Positions 40,849-51,800 of a stretch of 64,000 nucleotides of DNA are shown here, piece after piece. Every line of letters starts with the position of its first letter. Position 1 is the stretch's first letter. A program made the position numbers and the translations under genes. Below the pieces are notes generated by a model. It searched no databases and was not told the origin of the DNA. It saw nothing but the letters and a program-made list of their open reading frames with translations. The stretch is from an uncultured Winogradskyella sp. (GTDB lineage: Bacteria > Bacteroidota > Bacteroidia > Flavobacteriales > Flavobacteriaceae), in contig NZ_CANMIW010000001.1 of assembly GCF_947498005.1 (NCBI RefSeq), positions 186,001-250,000 on the forward strand, in the 5' to 3' direction.

Positions 40849-42288
40849 CTATCTGTATTGAGCGTAAATCACTTTAGTTTGAAGGTATTCTTCCATACCA
40901 TGTTTTCCATCAGCACCACCAATTCCAGATTTCTTCCATCCTGCGTGGAACCCTTGAATTGCTTCAAAATGTTCTCTATTTATATAAGTTTCTCCATATT
41001 GTAATTCTTCTGCAGCATGCATTACTTTATTGAAGTTTTCTGAAAAAATTGATGATGTTAATCCATATTCAGAATCATTTGCTAATGCAATAGCTTCATC
41101 TAAAGTGCTAAATTTCATTACAGGTAAAACAGGACCGAAAACTTCATCTTGAATAATTTGCATGTCTTGTTTTACGTTAGTTAACAACGTAGGTTGGTAA
41201 AAATAGCCTTTGTCAAACTGAGTCGATTTATTTCCACCAAGTAACACTTCTGCTCCTTCTTTTTTAGCAAACTCTACCATTTCGGCTACCTTGTCTAGTT
41301 GCATTTTAGAAACCATGGCGCTCATATCAGGATTATTATCAGAAAAAGCATCTTCAACCTTTATAGCTTTCATTTTAGCAGTAACCATTTCTAAAAATTG
41401 ATCGTGGATAGATTCTTCAACATACACACGTTCTGCACAATTACAAACTTGTCCGCTATATATAATTCTTGAGCCAACAACAGCGTTAACTGCTAATTCT
41501 AAATTGGCATCGGCACATACAATTGCAGGTGCTTTACCTCCTAATTCTAAGGATACTTTAGTAATATTTTGAGAAGCGGCTTCCATTACTTTCTGGCCAG
41601 CAAAAACACTACCAGTTAAACTGATAATACCCGTAATTGGACTTTTAGACAATGCGTTACCAACAACTGGTCCTGAACCACACACAAAGTTTAATACTCC
41701 TGCAGGTAAATCGATTTTTTGAATTAAATCTACCCACTCCATTATTGTATTTGGCGCTATACAACTCGGTTTAATAACACAAGTATTTCCTGTTATTAAT
41801 GATGCTGCAACTTTTCTTGCCATTACAAAGAAAGGAAAGTTCCATGGTAAGATACCAACGGCAACGCCAATTGGTGCTTTGTGTAAAAAGATGTGTTCCT
41901 TTTTACGGTCACTCTGAATAATTTCTCCTTCTATTCGTCTCGCAAAACCTGCATAATAATCAAAATAATCTGCTGTAACATCAATTTCTACTTGCGCTAA
42001 TCCCATTACTTTAGCTTGTTCTGCTGCTAAAGTCTCTGCTAAAAACACACGATTTTCACGAATGACATTAGCCATTTTATTTAAATAACCAGCGCGCTCA
42101 ATTGCTGTTAGAGATTTCCAAGCATGTTGTGATTCTTTTGCTGCATCTAATGCTTTGTTGGCATCTTCAACTGATCCATGTGGTATCTCTGACAATACTT
42201 CTTCTGTACAAGGGTTAAGTACTTTTGTTACTTCTGAAGAAGTAGACTTTACAAACTTTCCGTTTATAAATTGATTAAATTCTTTCAT
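40849..42288 (-). CDS. aldA: Lactaldehyde dehydrogenase
   Basis: 479 residues, the same length as E. coli AldA. The catalytic segment SGQVCNCAERVYV is that of AldA; the general-base Glu is in VSLELGGKAP, and PWNFPFFVMARK forms the NAD-binding start. It oxidises L-lactaldehyde, the second product of the fuculose-1-phosphate aldolase, to L-lactate in the cytoplasm. First structural gene of the leftward operon. A 391-bp gap separates it from araC upstream. Confidence 0.92.
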   Translation of the reverse strand: MKEFNQFINGKFVKSTSSEVTKVLNPCTEEVLSEIPHGSVEDANKALDAAKESQHAWKSLTAIERAGYLNKMANVIRENRVFLAETLAAEQAKVMGLAQVEIDVTADYFDYYAGFARRIEGEIIQSDRKKEHIFLHKAPIGVAVGILPWNFPFFVMARKVAASLITGNTCVIKPSCIAPNTIMEWVDLIQKIDLPAGVLNFVCGSGPVVGNALSKSPITGIISLTGSVFAGQKVMEAASQNITKVSLELGGKAPAIVCADANLELAVNAVVGSRIIYSGQVCNCAERVYVEESIHDQFLEMVTAKMKAIKVEDAFSDNNPDMSAMVSKMQLDKVAEMVEFAKKEGAEVLLGGNKSTQFDKGYFYQPTLLTNVKQDMQIIQDEVFGPVLPVMKFSTLDEAIALANDSEYGLTSSIFSENFNKVMHAAEELQYGETYINREHFEAIQGFHAGWKKSGIGGADGKHGMEEYLQTKVIYAQYR

Positions 42289-42679
42289 GAGTGTTTACGT
42301 TTAGTTTATGTTGTGATATGTATAATAAATTCAAATATTTTGTTAGAATTAAACAAAGTAGTGAATTCTTATTTGTCAATGTGGTTAACAAACTTATATA
42401 ACAATGTGTTTTTAGAATTTATCCATATTAATCAATAATATGTATAATTTAAACATTGAAAGATTTCTGTGTTTAAGTATTCAACAATATTTTGTAATGA
42501 AAAATTTAATATTGTCATAGAAATATGAGAACCTAAGACCGAAAAAATTGGTCTCTACAAAGGATGAATAAATAGAATGAATAACGTTTCTCAAATCCGT
42601 CAATTACTTGCTCAAAATCTTCATAGCATTAAAACAGTCCTAACTAAACTTAAGTTCAAGAATGCTTTTTAAAGAAATT
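42289..42679. other. aldA upstream region (391 bp)
   Basis: Holds the aldA control region, but no full TAnnTTTG box was found on the minus strand; the nearest is AATATTTG about 65 bp before aldA. On the plus strand, 42577-42672 is a 31-codon ORF starting NNVSQIRQLLAQ, ending 8 bp before the convergent araC stop. It bears only a weak resemblance to the start of IS21-type transposases. No other gene. Confidence 0.4.
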
Positions 42680-43579
42680 TTAGGTGTATTTCCCAGATTT
42701 ATAAGATGCAGGTGTCAATCCTGTAACGGATTTAAAAACACGGGAAAAATGATAGCGATCTGAAAAGCCTAAGTTAAAAGCTACATTTTCAATAGACTTA
42801 TTTGTATGTTCAAATAATTCACAAGATTTTGCGATTTTTCTATTCTGAACAAATTGATGCAAAGTAACATTCATTTCTTCTTTAAACAATCGAGCAAACG
42901 AATTTGGAGCCATATTTACAAGTGATGACATTTCGGTATTACTCAACTTTTTATCAAGGTTAACCTCTATATAGCGAATAACTTTTAAGACTCGCTCGTC
43001 TATATTAATAGTTTTCCACAATTCAGGTCCAATATTAGTAAGTGCTTCCTTAATAAAAGCTTGTAATTTTAAATTAAAGGTAAGTTTAAAGTTTTTATTT
43101 TCAATCTTTAAGCGATTGGTTAAATAATGTAACCGATCCTTTAGATAATCTGTTAATTCAATTTTTAAAATGCCAGGATAGACACTGTCAAAAGGAACAC
43201 CTAAATTGAAGTGCGCAAAAAAATGGATGAGAAACATATTCTCTAAATCAGCTTCATTGTGTTTAATATTTAATTGTTTTCCGGAAACATGAATGCCTTC
43301 ATTATAGCTGTGATTTTTTGTATAGCGCGATGAAAAAGATGTAAATGGAGGAATGATATAGATATGATTTGGATCCATTTCATAAACAACTTCTTGGTGA
43401 ATTAATTGGCCGCCTGTGTTTTTATTCCAATATAGCCTCCAAAACGGAAAAACCATTTCATGACAATCCCATAAATCTAACAACCAATATCTACAGCATA
43501 ACATCTTTAATTTCAGGTCAATAAAGTTTTGATGATTTGCAGAAGGGTCACCTAATTCAATGTTTTTTACAAACTTCAT
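42680..43579 (-). CDS. AraC-family transcriptional regulator of the fucose locus
   Basis: 299 residues. The N-terminal half (about 1-190) is a beta-rich sugar-sensing region with a Trp/His-rich start (YWLLDLWDCHEMVFPFWRLYW). The C-terminal 100 residues are the double helix-turn-helix of the AraC/XylS family (NTEMSSLVNMAPNSFARLFKEEMN, then IENVAFNLGFSDRYHFSRVFK). Located between the divergent catabolic genes, so it very likely controls both. The effector is not shown; fucose or fuculose is expected. Confidence 0.88.
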   Translation of the reverse strand: MKFVKNIELGDPSANHQNFIDLKLKMLCCRYWLLDLWDCHEMVFPFWRLYWNKNTGGQLIHQEVVYEMDPNHIYIIPPFTSFSSRYTKNHSYNEGIHVSGKQLNIKHNEADLENMFLIHFFAHFNLGVPFDSVYPGILKIELTDYLKDRLHYLTNRLKIENKNFKLTFNLKLQAFIKEALTNIGPELWKTINIDERVLKVIRYIEVNLDKKLSNTEMSSLVNMAPNSFARLFKEEMNVTLHQFVQNRKIAKSCELFEHTNKSIENVAFNLGFSDRYHFSRVFKSVTGLTPASYKSGKYT

Positions 43580-43604
43580 GCAGTGTCAATGTTTGAATTA
43601 GATA

Positions 43605-43612
43605 CAAAAATA
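43605..43612 (-). promoter_or_regulatory. -7 element, araC
   Basis: Minus strand TATTTTTG fits TAnnTTTG, 25 bp before the araC start codon. Confidence 0.4.
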
Positions 43613-43648
43613 CAGATTTTGAATATTTAATAAGGAGTATAGTGCCTC

Positions 43649-43656
43649 TATTTTTG
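43649..43656 (+). promoter_or_regulatory. Candidate -7 element, rightward fucose operon
   Basis: TATTTTTG fits TAnnTTTG, 115 bp before the aldolase ATG. No -33 box at the expected distance. The long leader leaves room for regulator binding. Confidence 0.35.
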
Positions 43657-43771
43657 TTACAATAATTTTAGTTAAAATAATATAAGCCATTCATAACCAA
43701 AGTGCAGAACGAGATGCTATGATTAATATGGATATACCATTTGACAAATAAAAAGCAAAAAACATATACAA

Positions 43772-44566
43772 ATGAAAACGATAAAACTTCCAGCACAAGT
43801 AGAAGCAGAATTAAAAAAAGTATCCGAAGTTGCAGGTTATTTATGGCAACGTGAGTGGGCTGAGCGTAATGCAGGTAATATTTCTATGAACTTAACCTCA
43901 TACTTTTCTAAAGAAGAAGTGCAAGGTATTGGAACAGAAGTACCATTTGAATTTCCAAAAGGCGCAGCAGGATTTGTAATCTATATTACAGGTACAGGTT
44001 GCTATTTGAGAGATTTAGTAAATAAGCTTGAAGAGGCCTCTTGTATTTTATATATAAATGAAGATGCTACTGCTTATTCTATTATTTGGGGAGGGAAACG
44101 AGAAAACTTTGGTCCAACATGTGAATTGATTTCGCACTCAAGCATTCACCTTTTTAATTCTATTCATCATCCAGAAAATTTAGCGGTTGTGCATACACAT
44201 CCTTTAGAATTAATATGTATGAGTCATCATGAATTGTTTGACGATGAAGAAGAATTGAACAGACAAATATGGGCAATGTGTCCAGAAGTTAAGGTTTTTG
44301 TACCTAAAGGAATTCATTGTACTCCATATGCTTTGTCTAGTACAGCTGCATTGGCAGAAGTAACTATGGAAGCATTTAAAACTAGAAACGTGTCTTTATG
44401 GGAAAAGCATGGTGCAACCGCAACAGCTCCAGATGTAATGCAAGCATGGGACTTTTTAGATGTAGCAAACAAAGGCGCTAAAATGTTAATGATGTGTTGG
44501 GCGGCAGGTTTTAAACCAGCTGGACTTTCAAATGAGCAATTAACAGAATTAGAACAATTCACATAG
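43772..44566 (+). CDS. RhaD-type class II aldolase (rhamnulose/fuculose-1-phosphate)
   Basis: 264 residues, closer in length and pattern to E. coli RhaD (274) than to FucA (about 215). Seen: EWAERNAGNISMNL, the Gly-rich FVIYITGTGCYLRD, Zn-binding VVHTHPLELI and VSLWEKHGATATA with a third His. It splits a ketose-1-phosphate into DHAP and L-lactaldehyde. Standing directly before L-fucose isomerase, it should use L-fuculose-1-phosphate, with L-rhamnulose-1-phosphate possible. First gene of the rightward operon. Confidence 0.87.
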   Translation: MKTIKLPAQVEAELKKVSEVAGYLWQREWAERNAGNISMNLTSYFSKEEVQGIGTEVPFEFPKGAAGFVIYITGTGCYLRDLVNKLEEASCILYINEDATAYSIIWGGKRENFGPTCELISHSSIHLFNSIHHPENLAVVHTHPLELICMSHHELFDDEEELNRQIWAMCPEVKVFVPKGIHCTPYALSSTAALAEVTMEAFKTRNVSLWEKHGATATAPDVMQAWDFLDVANKGAKMLMMCWAAGFKPAGLSNEQLTELEQFT

Positions 44567-44585
44567 AATAAAAAAAATATAAATC

Positions 44586-46373
44586 ATGAGTAGATTAATA
44601 GGTAGATTACCAAAAGTAGGCATTCGTCCTGTGATTGACGGACGTGAATTAGGCGTAAGAGAGTCTTTAGAAGTTCAAACGATGGACATGGCTATAGCTG
44701 CGGCGAAATTAATAGAAGATAATTTACGTTTTCCAAGTGGAGAGAAAGTAGAAGTTGTTATTGCTGATACTACGATTGGTGGTGTTGCAGATGCGGCAGC
44801 TTGTGCAGATAAATTTAAAAGAGAAGGTGTTGAAGTGTCTTTAACAGTAACGCCATGTTGGTGTTATGGAACTGAAGTAATGGACACTGACCCCTTAACA
44901 CCTAAAGCCGTTTGGGGTTTTAACGGAACGGAACGACCTGGTGCTGTATATTTAGCGGCAGCATTAGCAGGCTATTCTCAAAAAGGATTACCGGCTTTTG
45001 GAATTTATGGTAAAGAAGTTCAAGATGGAGGCGACCAAACCATTCCTCAAGATGTATCTGAGAAAATATTACGTTTTGTAAAAGGAGGTTTAGCCGTTGC
45101 TCAAATGAATGGTAAGTCTTATTTATCAATAGGTTACAGTTCTATGGGAATTGCAGGTTCTATGGTAGATGTTAACTTTTTACAAGATTACTTAGGCGTA
45201 AGAGCAGAATTTGTGGAGTCTGTAGAGTTATTAAGACGTATTGATGAAGGTATTTACGACCATGAAGAATATGAAAAAGCATTAGCTTGGACCAAAGAAA
45301 ACTGTAAAGAAGGCAAAGATTATAACAGTCCTGAAGCTCAAAAATCAGCAGAAGTAAAAGATGCTGAATGGGAAAAAGTTGTTAAAATGACTTTAATCTG
45401 TAAAGATTTAATGAACGGAAACCCAAAGTTGAAAGATATGGGATTCGGAGAAGAATCTAAAGGTAGAAATGCCATAATGGGAGGTTTCCAAGGGCAACGT
45501 CAGTGGACCGATTACCAACCAAACGCCGATTTTACAGAGTCTATTTTAAATTCTTCTTTTGATTGGAATGGCATTCGACAAGCGTACACTTTCGCTACAG
45601 AAAATGACTGTCTAAACGCTATTTCAATGTTGTTCGGTCACTTGTTAACCAACAAAGCACAGTTATTCTCAGATGTAAGAACTTACTGGAGTCCAGAATC
45701 TGTAGAGCGTGTAACCGGTAAGAAATTAACTGGTATTGCAGAAAACGGCATAATTCACTTAATCAACTCTGGTTCTACAACCTTAGACGCTACAGCACAA
45801 CAAACCGATGCTGATGGTAATCCAACCATGAAACCATTCTGGGATATTACAGAAGAAGAGGTTCAAAAATGTTTAGATAATACCAAATGGCCAGCCGCAA
45901 TTGCTGAATATTTTAGAGGTGGAGGATTCTCTTCACAATTTAAAACAATTGGAGAGTTACCAATGACAATGTGTAGATTAAACTTGGTAAAAGGGATTGG
46001 ACCAGTTTTACAAATAGTAGAAGGTTGGAGTGTAGAATTACCTGAAGATGTTCATGAAGTATTAGATGAGAGAACGAATCCAACTTGGCCTACAACATGG
46101 TTTGTACCAAGAACAACAGGATCAGGTTGCTTTAAAGATGTCTATACTGTAATGGCGAAATGGGGAGCGAATCACGGAGCGATTTCTCACGGACATATTG
46201 GAGCTGATTTAATTTCATTAGCTGCGATGTTACGTATTCCAGTAAATATGCATAACGTTAGTGAAGACGACGTGTTTAGACCAAGTGCATGGTCTGCTTT
46301 TGGCGAAAACATAGAAGGAGCTGATTATAGAGCATGTGAAAATTATGGTCCGTTATACGGATTTAAAAACTAA
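44586..46373 (+). CDS. fucI: L-fucose isomerase
   Basis: 595 residues (E. coli 591). Converts L-fucose to L-fuculose; Mn2+-dependent. Seen: [18 protein letters not shown] at the start, [20 protein letters not shown], the metal-site region [21 protein letters not shown], and [13 protein letters not shown] near the end. The same enzymes often accept D-arabinose. It is 19 nt downstream of the aldolase gene. Confidence 0.96.
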   Translation: MSRLIGRLPKVGIRPVIDGRELGVRESLEVQTMDMAIAAAKLIEDNLRFPSGEKVEVVIADTTIGGVADAAACADKFKREGVEVSLTVTPCWCYGTEVMDTDPLTPKAVWGFNGTERPGAVYLAAALAGYSQKGLPAFGIYGKEVQDGGDQTIPQDVSEKILRFVKGGLAVAQMNGKSYLSIGYSSMGIAGSMVDVNFLQDYLGVRAEFVESVELLRRIDEGIYDHEEYEKALAWTKENCKEGKDYNSPEAQKSAEVKDAEWEKVVKMTLICKDLMNGNPKLKDMGFGEESKGRNAIMGGFQGQRQWTDYQPNADFTESILNSSFDWNGIRQAYTFATENDCLNAISMLFGHLLTNKAQLFSDVRTYWSPESVERVTGKKLTGIAENGIIHLINSGSTTLDATAQQTDADGNPTMKPFWDITEEEVQKCLDNTKWPAAIAEYFRGGGFSSQFKTIGELPMTMCRLNLVKGIGPVLQIVEGWSVELPEDVHEVLDERTNPTWPTTWFVPRTTGSGCFKDVYTVMAKWGANHGAISHGHIGADLISLAAMLRIPVNMHNVSEDDVFRPSAWSAFGENIEGADYRACENYGPLYGFKN

Positions 46374-46391
46374 ATAGAATAACCAAAAAAG

Positions 46392-46427
46392 GGTGTTTGA
46401 CTTTCATATGGTCAAACACCTTTTTTT
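46392..46427 (+). terminator. Intrinsic terminator inside the fucose operon
   Basis: GGTGTTTGAC / GTCAAACACC stem (10 bp) with a 9-nt loop and T7. It lies between fucI and the kinase gene, so it should lower or regulate transcription of the downstream genes. Confidence 0.8.
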
Positions 46428-46444
46428 ATAAAATTTGAATTGAG

Positions 46445-47755
46445 ATGGTGAATGTAATTGCTGTAATTGATATAGGAAAAACCAATAAAAAAATTCTTTT
46501 ATTTAATGAAACGTTGGATGTCGTTTATAGCAATTCAACACGATTTGATGAAATTACGGATGAAGATGCAGATCCTTGCGATGATATAGAATCGATTGAA
46601 AATTGGATTCAAAATGAAATAAAAAGAATTCAATCAGAAGGGGAATATAATATTAAGGCCATCAACTTTTCAACCCATGGCGCAAGTCTTATTTATTTAG
46701 ATAAAAAAAGCAATAGAGTAACACCATTATACAATTATTTGAAGCCACTAAACTTAGATGAATATCATGAGTTTTATGACCAATATGGAGGTCAGGAAGA
46801 ATTTTCTAGACGAACAGCCTCGCCTGCTTATGGCATGTTAAACACTGGACTTCAGATTTTAAAATTACAAAAAGAAAAACCTGAGTTTTGGAGCCAAGTC
46901 GTTTCAATTCTGCATTATCCACAATACTTAAGCTACCTTTTTACAAAAAAAATAACTGCCGATTTTACCTCTGTAGGAGCGCATACTGCGACTTGGGATT
47001 TTGATACTATGCAATACCATAAGTGGGTGTCAGATTACAATTTAAATTTACCCACACCACAAAATGGTAAAGAGGCAATTGTAGCGACTTTTAATGGACG
47101 AGAAATTGCTATCGGAACCGGATTGCACGATAGTTCTTCTTCAATAATTCCGATATTGGAAACTGAAAAAAACAATGAATTTATTCTATTGTCAACAGGT
47201 ACTTGGATTATTGCGATGAATCCTTTTAGCAAAGAAAATTTAACACAACATCAGTTAAAAAACAACTGTTTGTGTTTTATGACCCCTCAGAAACAGCAAA
47301 TAAAATCGTCCATGCAGTTTCTTGGAAAAATTCACGAGGTGTATATTGATGCGTTAAGTACCTATTTTAAAGTTGATATTGATACGCATTTACACTTAGA
47401 ATTAAATGAAGTTTTATGCAATGAAATCAGAGATACAGATGCACGAGTATTTTTATCTGAAGGAATTGATACTGATTTTGAAGCACATCCATATTTATTG
47501 ACAAATTACGATAATTATGAAGCCGCTTACTATCAAATAATTTTTGAAATGAGCAAAAAAGTAATTCAAGGTATTAATTTAATTTCTGATGAAAATACAG
47601 TTATTAAAGATGTTTATATTTCAGGAGGATTTAATAAAAACCTTATATTTATTAAGTTTCTAGAGCTGTTGAACCCTGATATCCAAATAAAAATTTCTGA
47701 TTGTAAAAATGAAAGTGCTTTAGGTGCTGCGTTAATGATGAAATCATATATCTAA
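46445..47755 (+). CDS. FGGY-family sugar kinase, probable L-fuculokinase
   Basis: 436 residues. FGGY landmarks: [15 protein letters not shown] (nucleotide loop) at the start, [11 protein letters not shown] in the middle, [13 protein letters not shown], and [17 protein letters not shown] near the end. It is expected to make L-fuculose-1-phosphate for the upstream aldolase. It is shorter than E. coli FucK (about 470-480) and rhamnulokinase. It follows fucI after the terminator and precedes fbp by 10 nt. Rhamnulokinase activity is possible. Confidence 0.8.
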   Translation: MVNVIAVIDIGKTNKKILLFNETLDVVYSNSTRFDEITDEDADPCDDIESIENWIQNEIKRIQSEGEYNIKAINFSTHGASLIYLDKKSNRVTPLYNYLKPLNLDEYHEFYDQYGGQEEFSRRTASPAYGMLNTGLQILKLQKEKPEFWSQVVSILHYPQYLSYLFTKKITADFTSVGAHTATWDFDTMQYHKWVSDYNLNLPTPQNGKEAIVATFNGREIAIGTGLHDSSSSIIPILETEKNNEFILLSTGTWIIAMNPFSKENLTQHQLKNNCLCFMTPQKQQIKSSMQFLGKIHEVYIDALSTYFKVDIDTHLHLELNEVLCNEIRDTDARVFLSEGIDTDFEAHPYLLTNYDNYEAAYYQIIFEMSKKVIQGINLISDENTVIKDVYISGGFNKNLIFIKFLELLNPDIQIKISDCKNESALGAALMMKSYI

Positions 47756-47765
47756 ATCAACTACT

Positions 47766-48767
47766 ATGAGTCATCAGAAAACAACATTAGGAGAGTTTAT
47801 TATAAAAAACCAATCTTCTTTTCCTTTTTCCAGTGGAGAATTATCAAGTCTATTAAACGCCTTACGTTTAGCTGCTAAAGTGGTTAATCATGAGGTAAAC
47901 AAAGCTGGTTTAGTAGATTTGTTTGGAGATTCTGGCGATATGAATGTTCAAGGAGAACAACAACAAAAATTAGATGTATTCGCTAACCATACATTTATTC
48001 AATCCTTAAAGAATAGAAATATTGTTTGCGGCATTGTATCAGAAGAAAATGACGAATTTATTACTATTGAAGGTCGTGATAAAGCATCTAATGGTAAATA
48101 TGTGGTTCTTATGGATCCTTTGGATGGCTCGTCTAATATAGATGTTAATGTTTCTGTTGGTACTATTTTTTCCATCTATAGAAGAATCACACCACAAGGT
48201 ACACCTGTAGAAGAAAAAGATTTTTTGCAACCTGGCAGAAAGCAAGTAGCGGCAGGTTATATTGTTTATGGTACCTCTACCATGTTGGTTTATACCACTG
48301 GTGATGGTGTTAATGGATTTACGCTTAATCCAGCAATTGGGTCTTTCTATTTATCACACCCTAATATGAAATTTCCAGAAAAAGGATCTATTTATTCTGT
48401 TAATGAAGGGAATTATAGTCATTTTCCAGAATCGGTAAAACGATATATAAAATACTGTCAAGAAGTTGAAGAAGATAGACCTTATTCACAACGTTATATA
48501 GGCTCTTTAGTGTCAGATTTTCATAGAAATATGATAAAAGGTGGAATATACCTTTATCCTAATAGTACTGTTAATGCAGATGGAAAACTAAGGTTGCTTT
48601 ATGAATGTAACCCAATAGCATTTTTAACGGAACAAGCTAATGGTATTGCAACTGATGGTAGGCAAGGTACATTAGACATTATTCCTACAGAAATACATGA
48701 GCGAGCACCATTTTATTGTGGAAGCCCATTTATGGTAAAAAAATTACTTGAATTTATAAAGCAATAA
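47766..48767 (+). CDS. fbp: Fructose-1,6-bisphosphatase, class I
   Basis: 333 residues. The metal site [27 protein letters not shown] is class I FBPase; further seen are [14 protein letters not shown] and [17 protein letters not shown]. Hydrolyses fructose 1,6-bisphosphate to fructose 6-phosphate in gluconeogenesis. Placed 10 nt after the kinase gene, so a growth-on-deoxyhexose cell gets DHAP back into hexose phosphates. Confidence 0.95.
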   Translation: MSHQKTTLGEFIIKNQSSFPFSSGELSSLLNALRLAAKVVNHEVNKAGLVDLFGDSGDMNVQGEQQQKLDVFANHTFIQSLKNRNIVCGIVSEENDEFITIEGRDKASNGKYVVLMDPLDGSSNIDVNVSVGTIFSIYRRITPQGTPVEEKDFLQPGRKQVAAGYIVYGTSTMLVYTTGDGVNGFTLNPAIGSFYLSHPNMKFPEKGSIYSVNEGNYSHFPESVKRYIKYCQEVEEDRPYSQRYIGSLVSDFHRNMIKGGIYLYPNSTVNADGKLRLLYECNPIAFLTEQANGIATDGRQGTLDIIPTEIHERAPFYCGSPFMVKKLLEFIKQ

Positions 48768-48779
48768 ATTATATTGCTT
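48759..48779. other. Perfect 8-bp inverted repeat at the fbp stop codon
   Basis: AAGCAATA-AATTA-TATTGCTT spans the fbp stop, 30 bp before the HTCS ATG. It lacks a T run, so it may be a weak terminator or an operator. Confidence 0.35.
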
Positions 48780-48808
48780 ATATTCTTCAGTTAAACTTAA
48801 TAAATAAC

Positions 48809-51800
48809 ATGCGCAGAATTATATGCCTTATTAGTGTCATAATAATACTATTTACGCAATACGCTTATACTCAAAATTTTGAACGCATCTCTAATAGTGA
48901 GGGTTTCAATCAAAATACAGTCAACGCTATTGCACAAGACAAATATGGATTTTTATGGTATGCCACACCAAACGGATTAATACGTTATGACGGTTATGAG
49001 TTTAAAACATATAGTGCCCAGTCAAAAGATGAGTATTCCATTTCTAGCAATAATGTAACTTATTTATTTAATGATAAAGATGGTATTCTTTGGATAGGGA
49101 CTAATGTTGGGGTTAATATATATATTCCTTGGTTAGAACAGTTTTTTACCGTGCCACTAAAATCGAATATCAATGTCAATAAAATTGCATCTAGAGATGA
49201 CGGTTATGTCTGGGTGTCTTCTTCAAAAGAATTAATTCGTTGCAAACTAAAAGATATCAAAAAAGGTGTTTTTGAAGTATCAGAAAACATTTTAGATTTA
49301 AATGGAAAACCTATAGAAGTAAATACATTTACTTTTGGATTGAATAATTCAATAATTTTAGGAACAACTGATGGTTTGAAAAAAGTAAGGTGTCAGTCTG
49401 ATCCACTACCATTAAAATCGGAAACTCCTAATTTAAATAACTTCGAATTTTTTAAAGATAAAGACATTACTGAAATAATAAAGGTGGACAATATTTTTTG
49501 GGTTGGAACCACAAAAGGACTATTTAGCACCAATTTAGATGTAAATGCTAATTATTTGGTCAAAGAAATTAAAGTTCCCAATCAAGATTCTGCGATTTTT
49601 GTTAATAGCCTTTTTAGAGATAATGATAATGTTTTATGGATAGGAACCATTGGAAATGGATTATACAAATTTAACCCTATTCTAAATTCTTTTAAACACT
49701 TCAATTATGACGTAAAGAATAAAAATAGTATCAGTAGTCTTCAGATTAATACGGTTTATCAAGATAGTTTTAATGTGCTTTGGGTAGGTACAGCTCAAGG
49801 AGGTATTAATAAACTAGATCTTTATCAAAAGCCTTTTTATTCATATTCTAACAATCCTTATGACAAGTTTTCGATTGGAGATAACTTAATTACTTCAATT
49901 TTGGAAGATAGCAGTGGTAAAGTCTGGGTTTCTGGTTATAACAAAAAATTATTTCGAAGTATAGATGCCATAAATGCCAATACTATTGACAAAATTAAAT
50001 TTGAAGATTTACAATCTAAATTACCTATAGAATCTAATGATGTTATAAGGTGTATTTATCAAGATAAAAGAAATTATATTTGGATTGGTACGGACAAAAA
50101 AGTAGTGGTATACAACCCAATAAAAAACGATTTTAAGGAGATACAATTTTTATTAAATGGAGTTAGTTCTTCATTGTTTTTAACTCGGAATATTACTCAG
50201 ATTAATGATACAGACTTTGTGCTTTCTGGAAATAGAGTTTTGGTTATTGAGAATCCTTGGAAAGCCTTTAGTGGTAGTAGGAAGCCAAAAATAACTATAA
50301 AATCTCGTTTAAAATTAGACGCAAATAGAGTTGTAAGTTTTTTACAACATAGCAATGGTCAGTTATGGTTTGGTACAGATAAGGGCCTGAAGCAATGTAA
50401 ATATGTCGATGGAAATATTGAAGTTATAAATCATTTTAATACAAATACTGCCAACAAAGGGAATATTATGCTAAGTTCAAATCGAGTTTTTACACTTTTT
50501 GAAGATAATAGGCAAAATATCTGGATAGGTACATTTGGTGGAGGTTTAAATAAATTAACTTTAGATAGTGAAAATAATCCTCAGAAAATAGAGTATTTCA
50601 GAAAAAACGATGTTTTACCAGACGATGTAATTTATGGCATATTACCACAAAAAAACAGTGAAAATATGTGGTTCAGTACAGATATGGGATTGGTAAGGTT
50701 TAGTACAGACACCAACAAATTAAATATTTTTGATGTTAGCGATGGATTAATTCAAAACAACTTTAGACAATCAGCATACACCTTGGGTTCATCAGGATAT
50801 ATGTATTTTGGTGGACTAAACGGACTAACTATTTTTGACCCTGAGAACATTGCTTTAAATAATCATTCGCCACGCGTATTAATAACGTCATTATTGGTAA
50901 ATAATAAACCCGTAAAAATTGGTGAGAAATTAAATAACATTACTATTCTAGACAAAGCAATTTCAGAAACAGATACAATTGAGATTTGCAAAAGTCAACG
51001 TATTATATCCTTTAATTTAGTAGCTGAACACACCTCTGCACCTGCTAAAAATAAATTAGCTTATAAACTAGAAGGATTCAACAAAGATTGGGTAGAAACA
51101 GATGAGGGTAAATCTACCATAACATATACTAATTTATCTGATGGAACTTACACTTTAAAAGTGAAGTCTGCAAATGGAGACGGTATTTGGAGCGATTCAA
51201 CTAAAACTGTAACATTAATTGTTTTGCCGCTTTGGTATCAAACCTGGTGGAGTTACACACTGTTGGTGCTAATCTTTTTAGGTGTTGGTGTCGGTATTGT
51301 GTTTTATTTCGTCCAGCACGAAAAATTAAAACAAAAATTGATTTACGAGCAATTAGACAAGAATAGGGTAGAGGTTATCAACCAAGGAAAATTCAAATAC
51401 TTTACAAACTTATCTCATGAGTTTAGAACACCTCTTACACTAATTTCAGGACCTTTAGATAGGGTAATTGAAAATAATAACAATCCAGAAAGTGAACGCT
51501 TCTTAGCAATCATTAAAAGAAACACTCATCGACTTTTAAGTTTAATAGATCAGTTGATCACTTTTAGACAGGCGGAACAGGGTTATCTAAATTTAAACTA
51601 CACTAAGTTAACTTTAGGGGATTTCTTATACCCAACAACTGAGGCTTTTGAAAATTATGCATTAGAAAAGAATATTAATTTTCATTATAAAATAAGTTCT
51701 CCAAATGAAGAAATTATTATTGATGTAGAAAAGCTGGAACGAATAATTTTTAATTTACTCTCTAACGCTTTCAAAAACACACCAGTTCAAGGAACTATAA

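Noticed and set aside
42577..42672. Annotating the 31-codon ORF as a transposase fragment
   Set aside because: Resemblance to IS21-type starts is limited to a few residues; no terminal repeats or helix-turn-helix continuation was seen.
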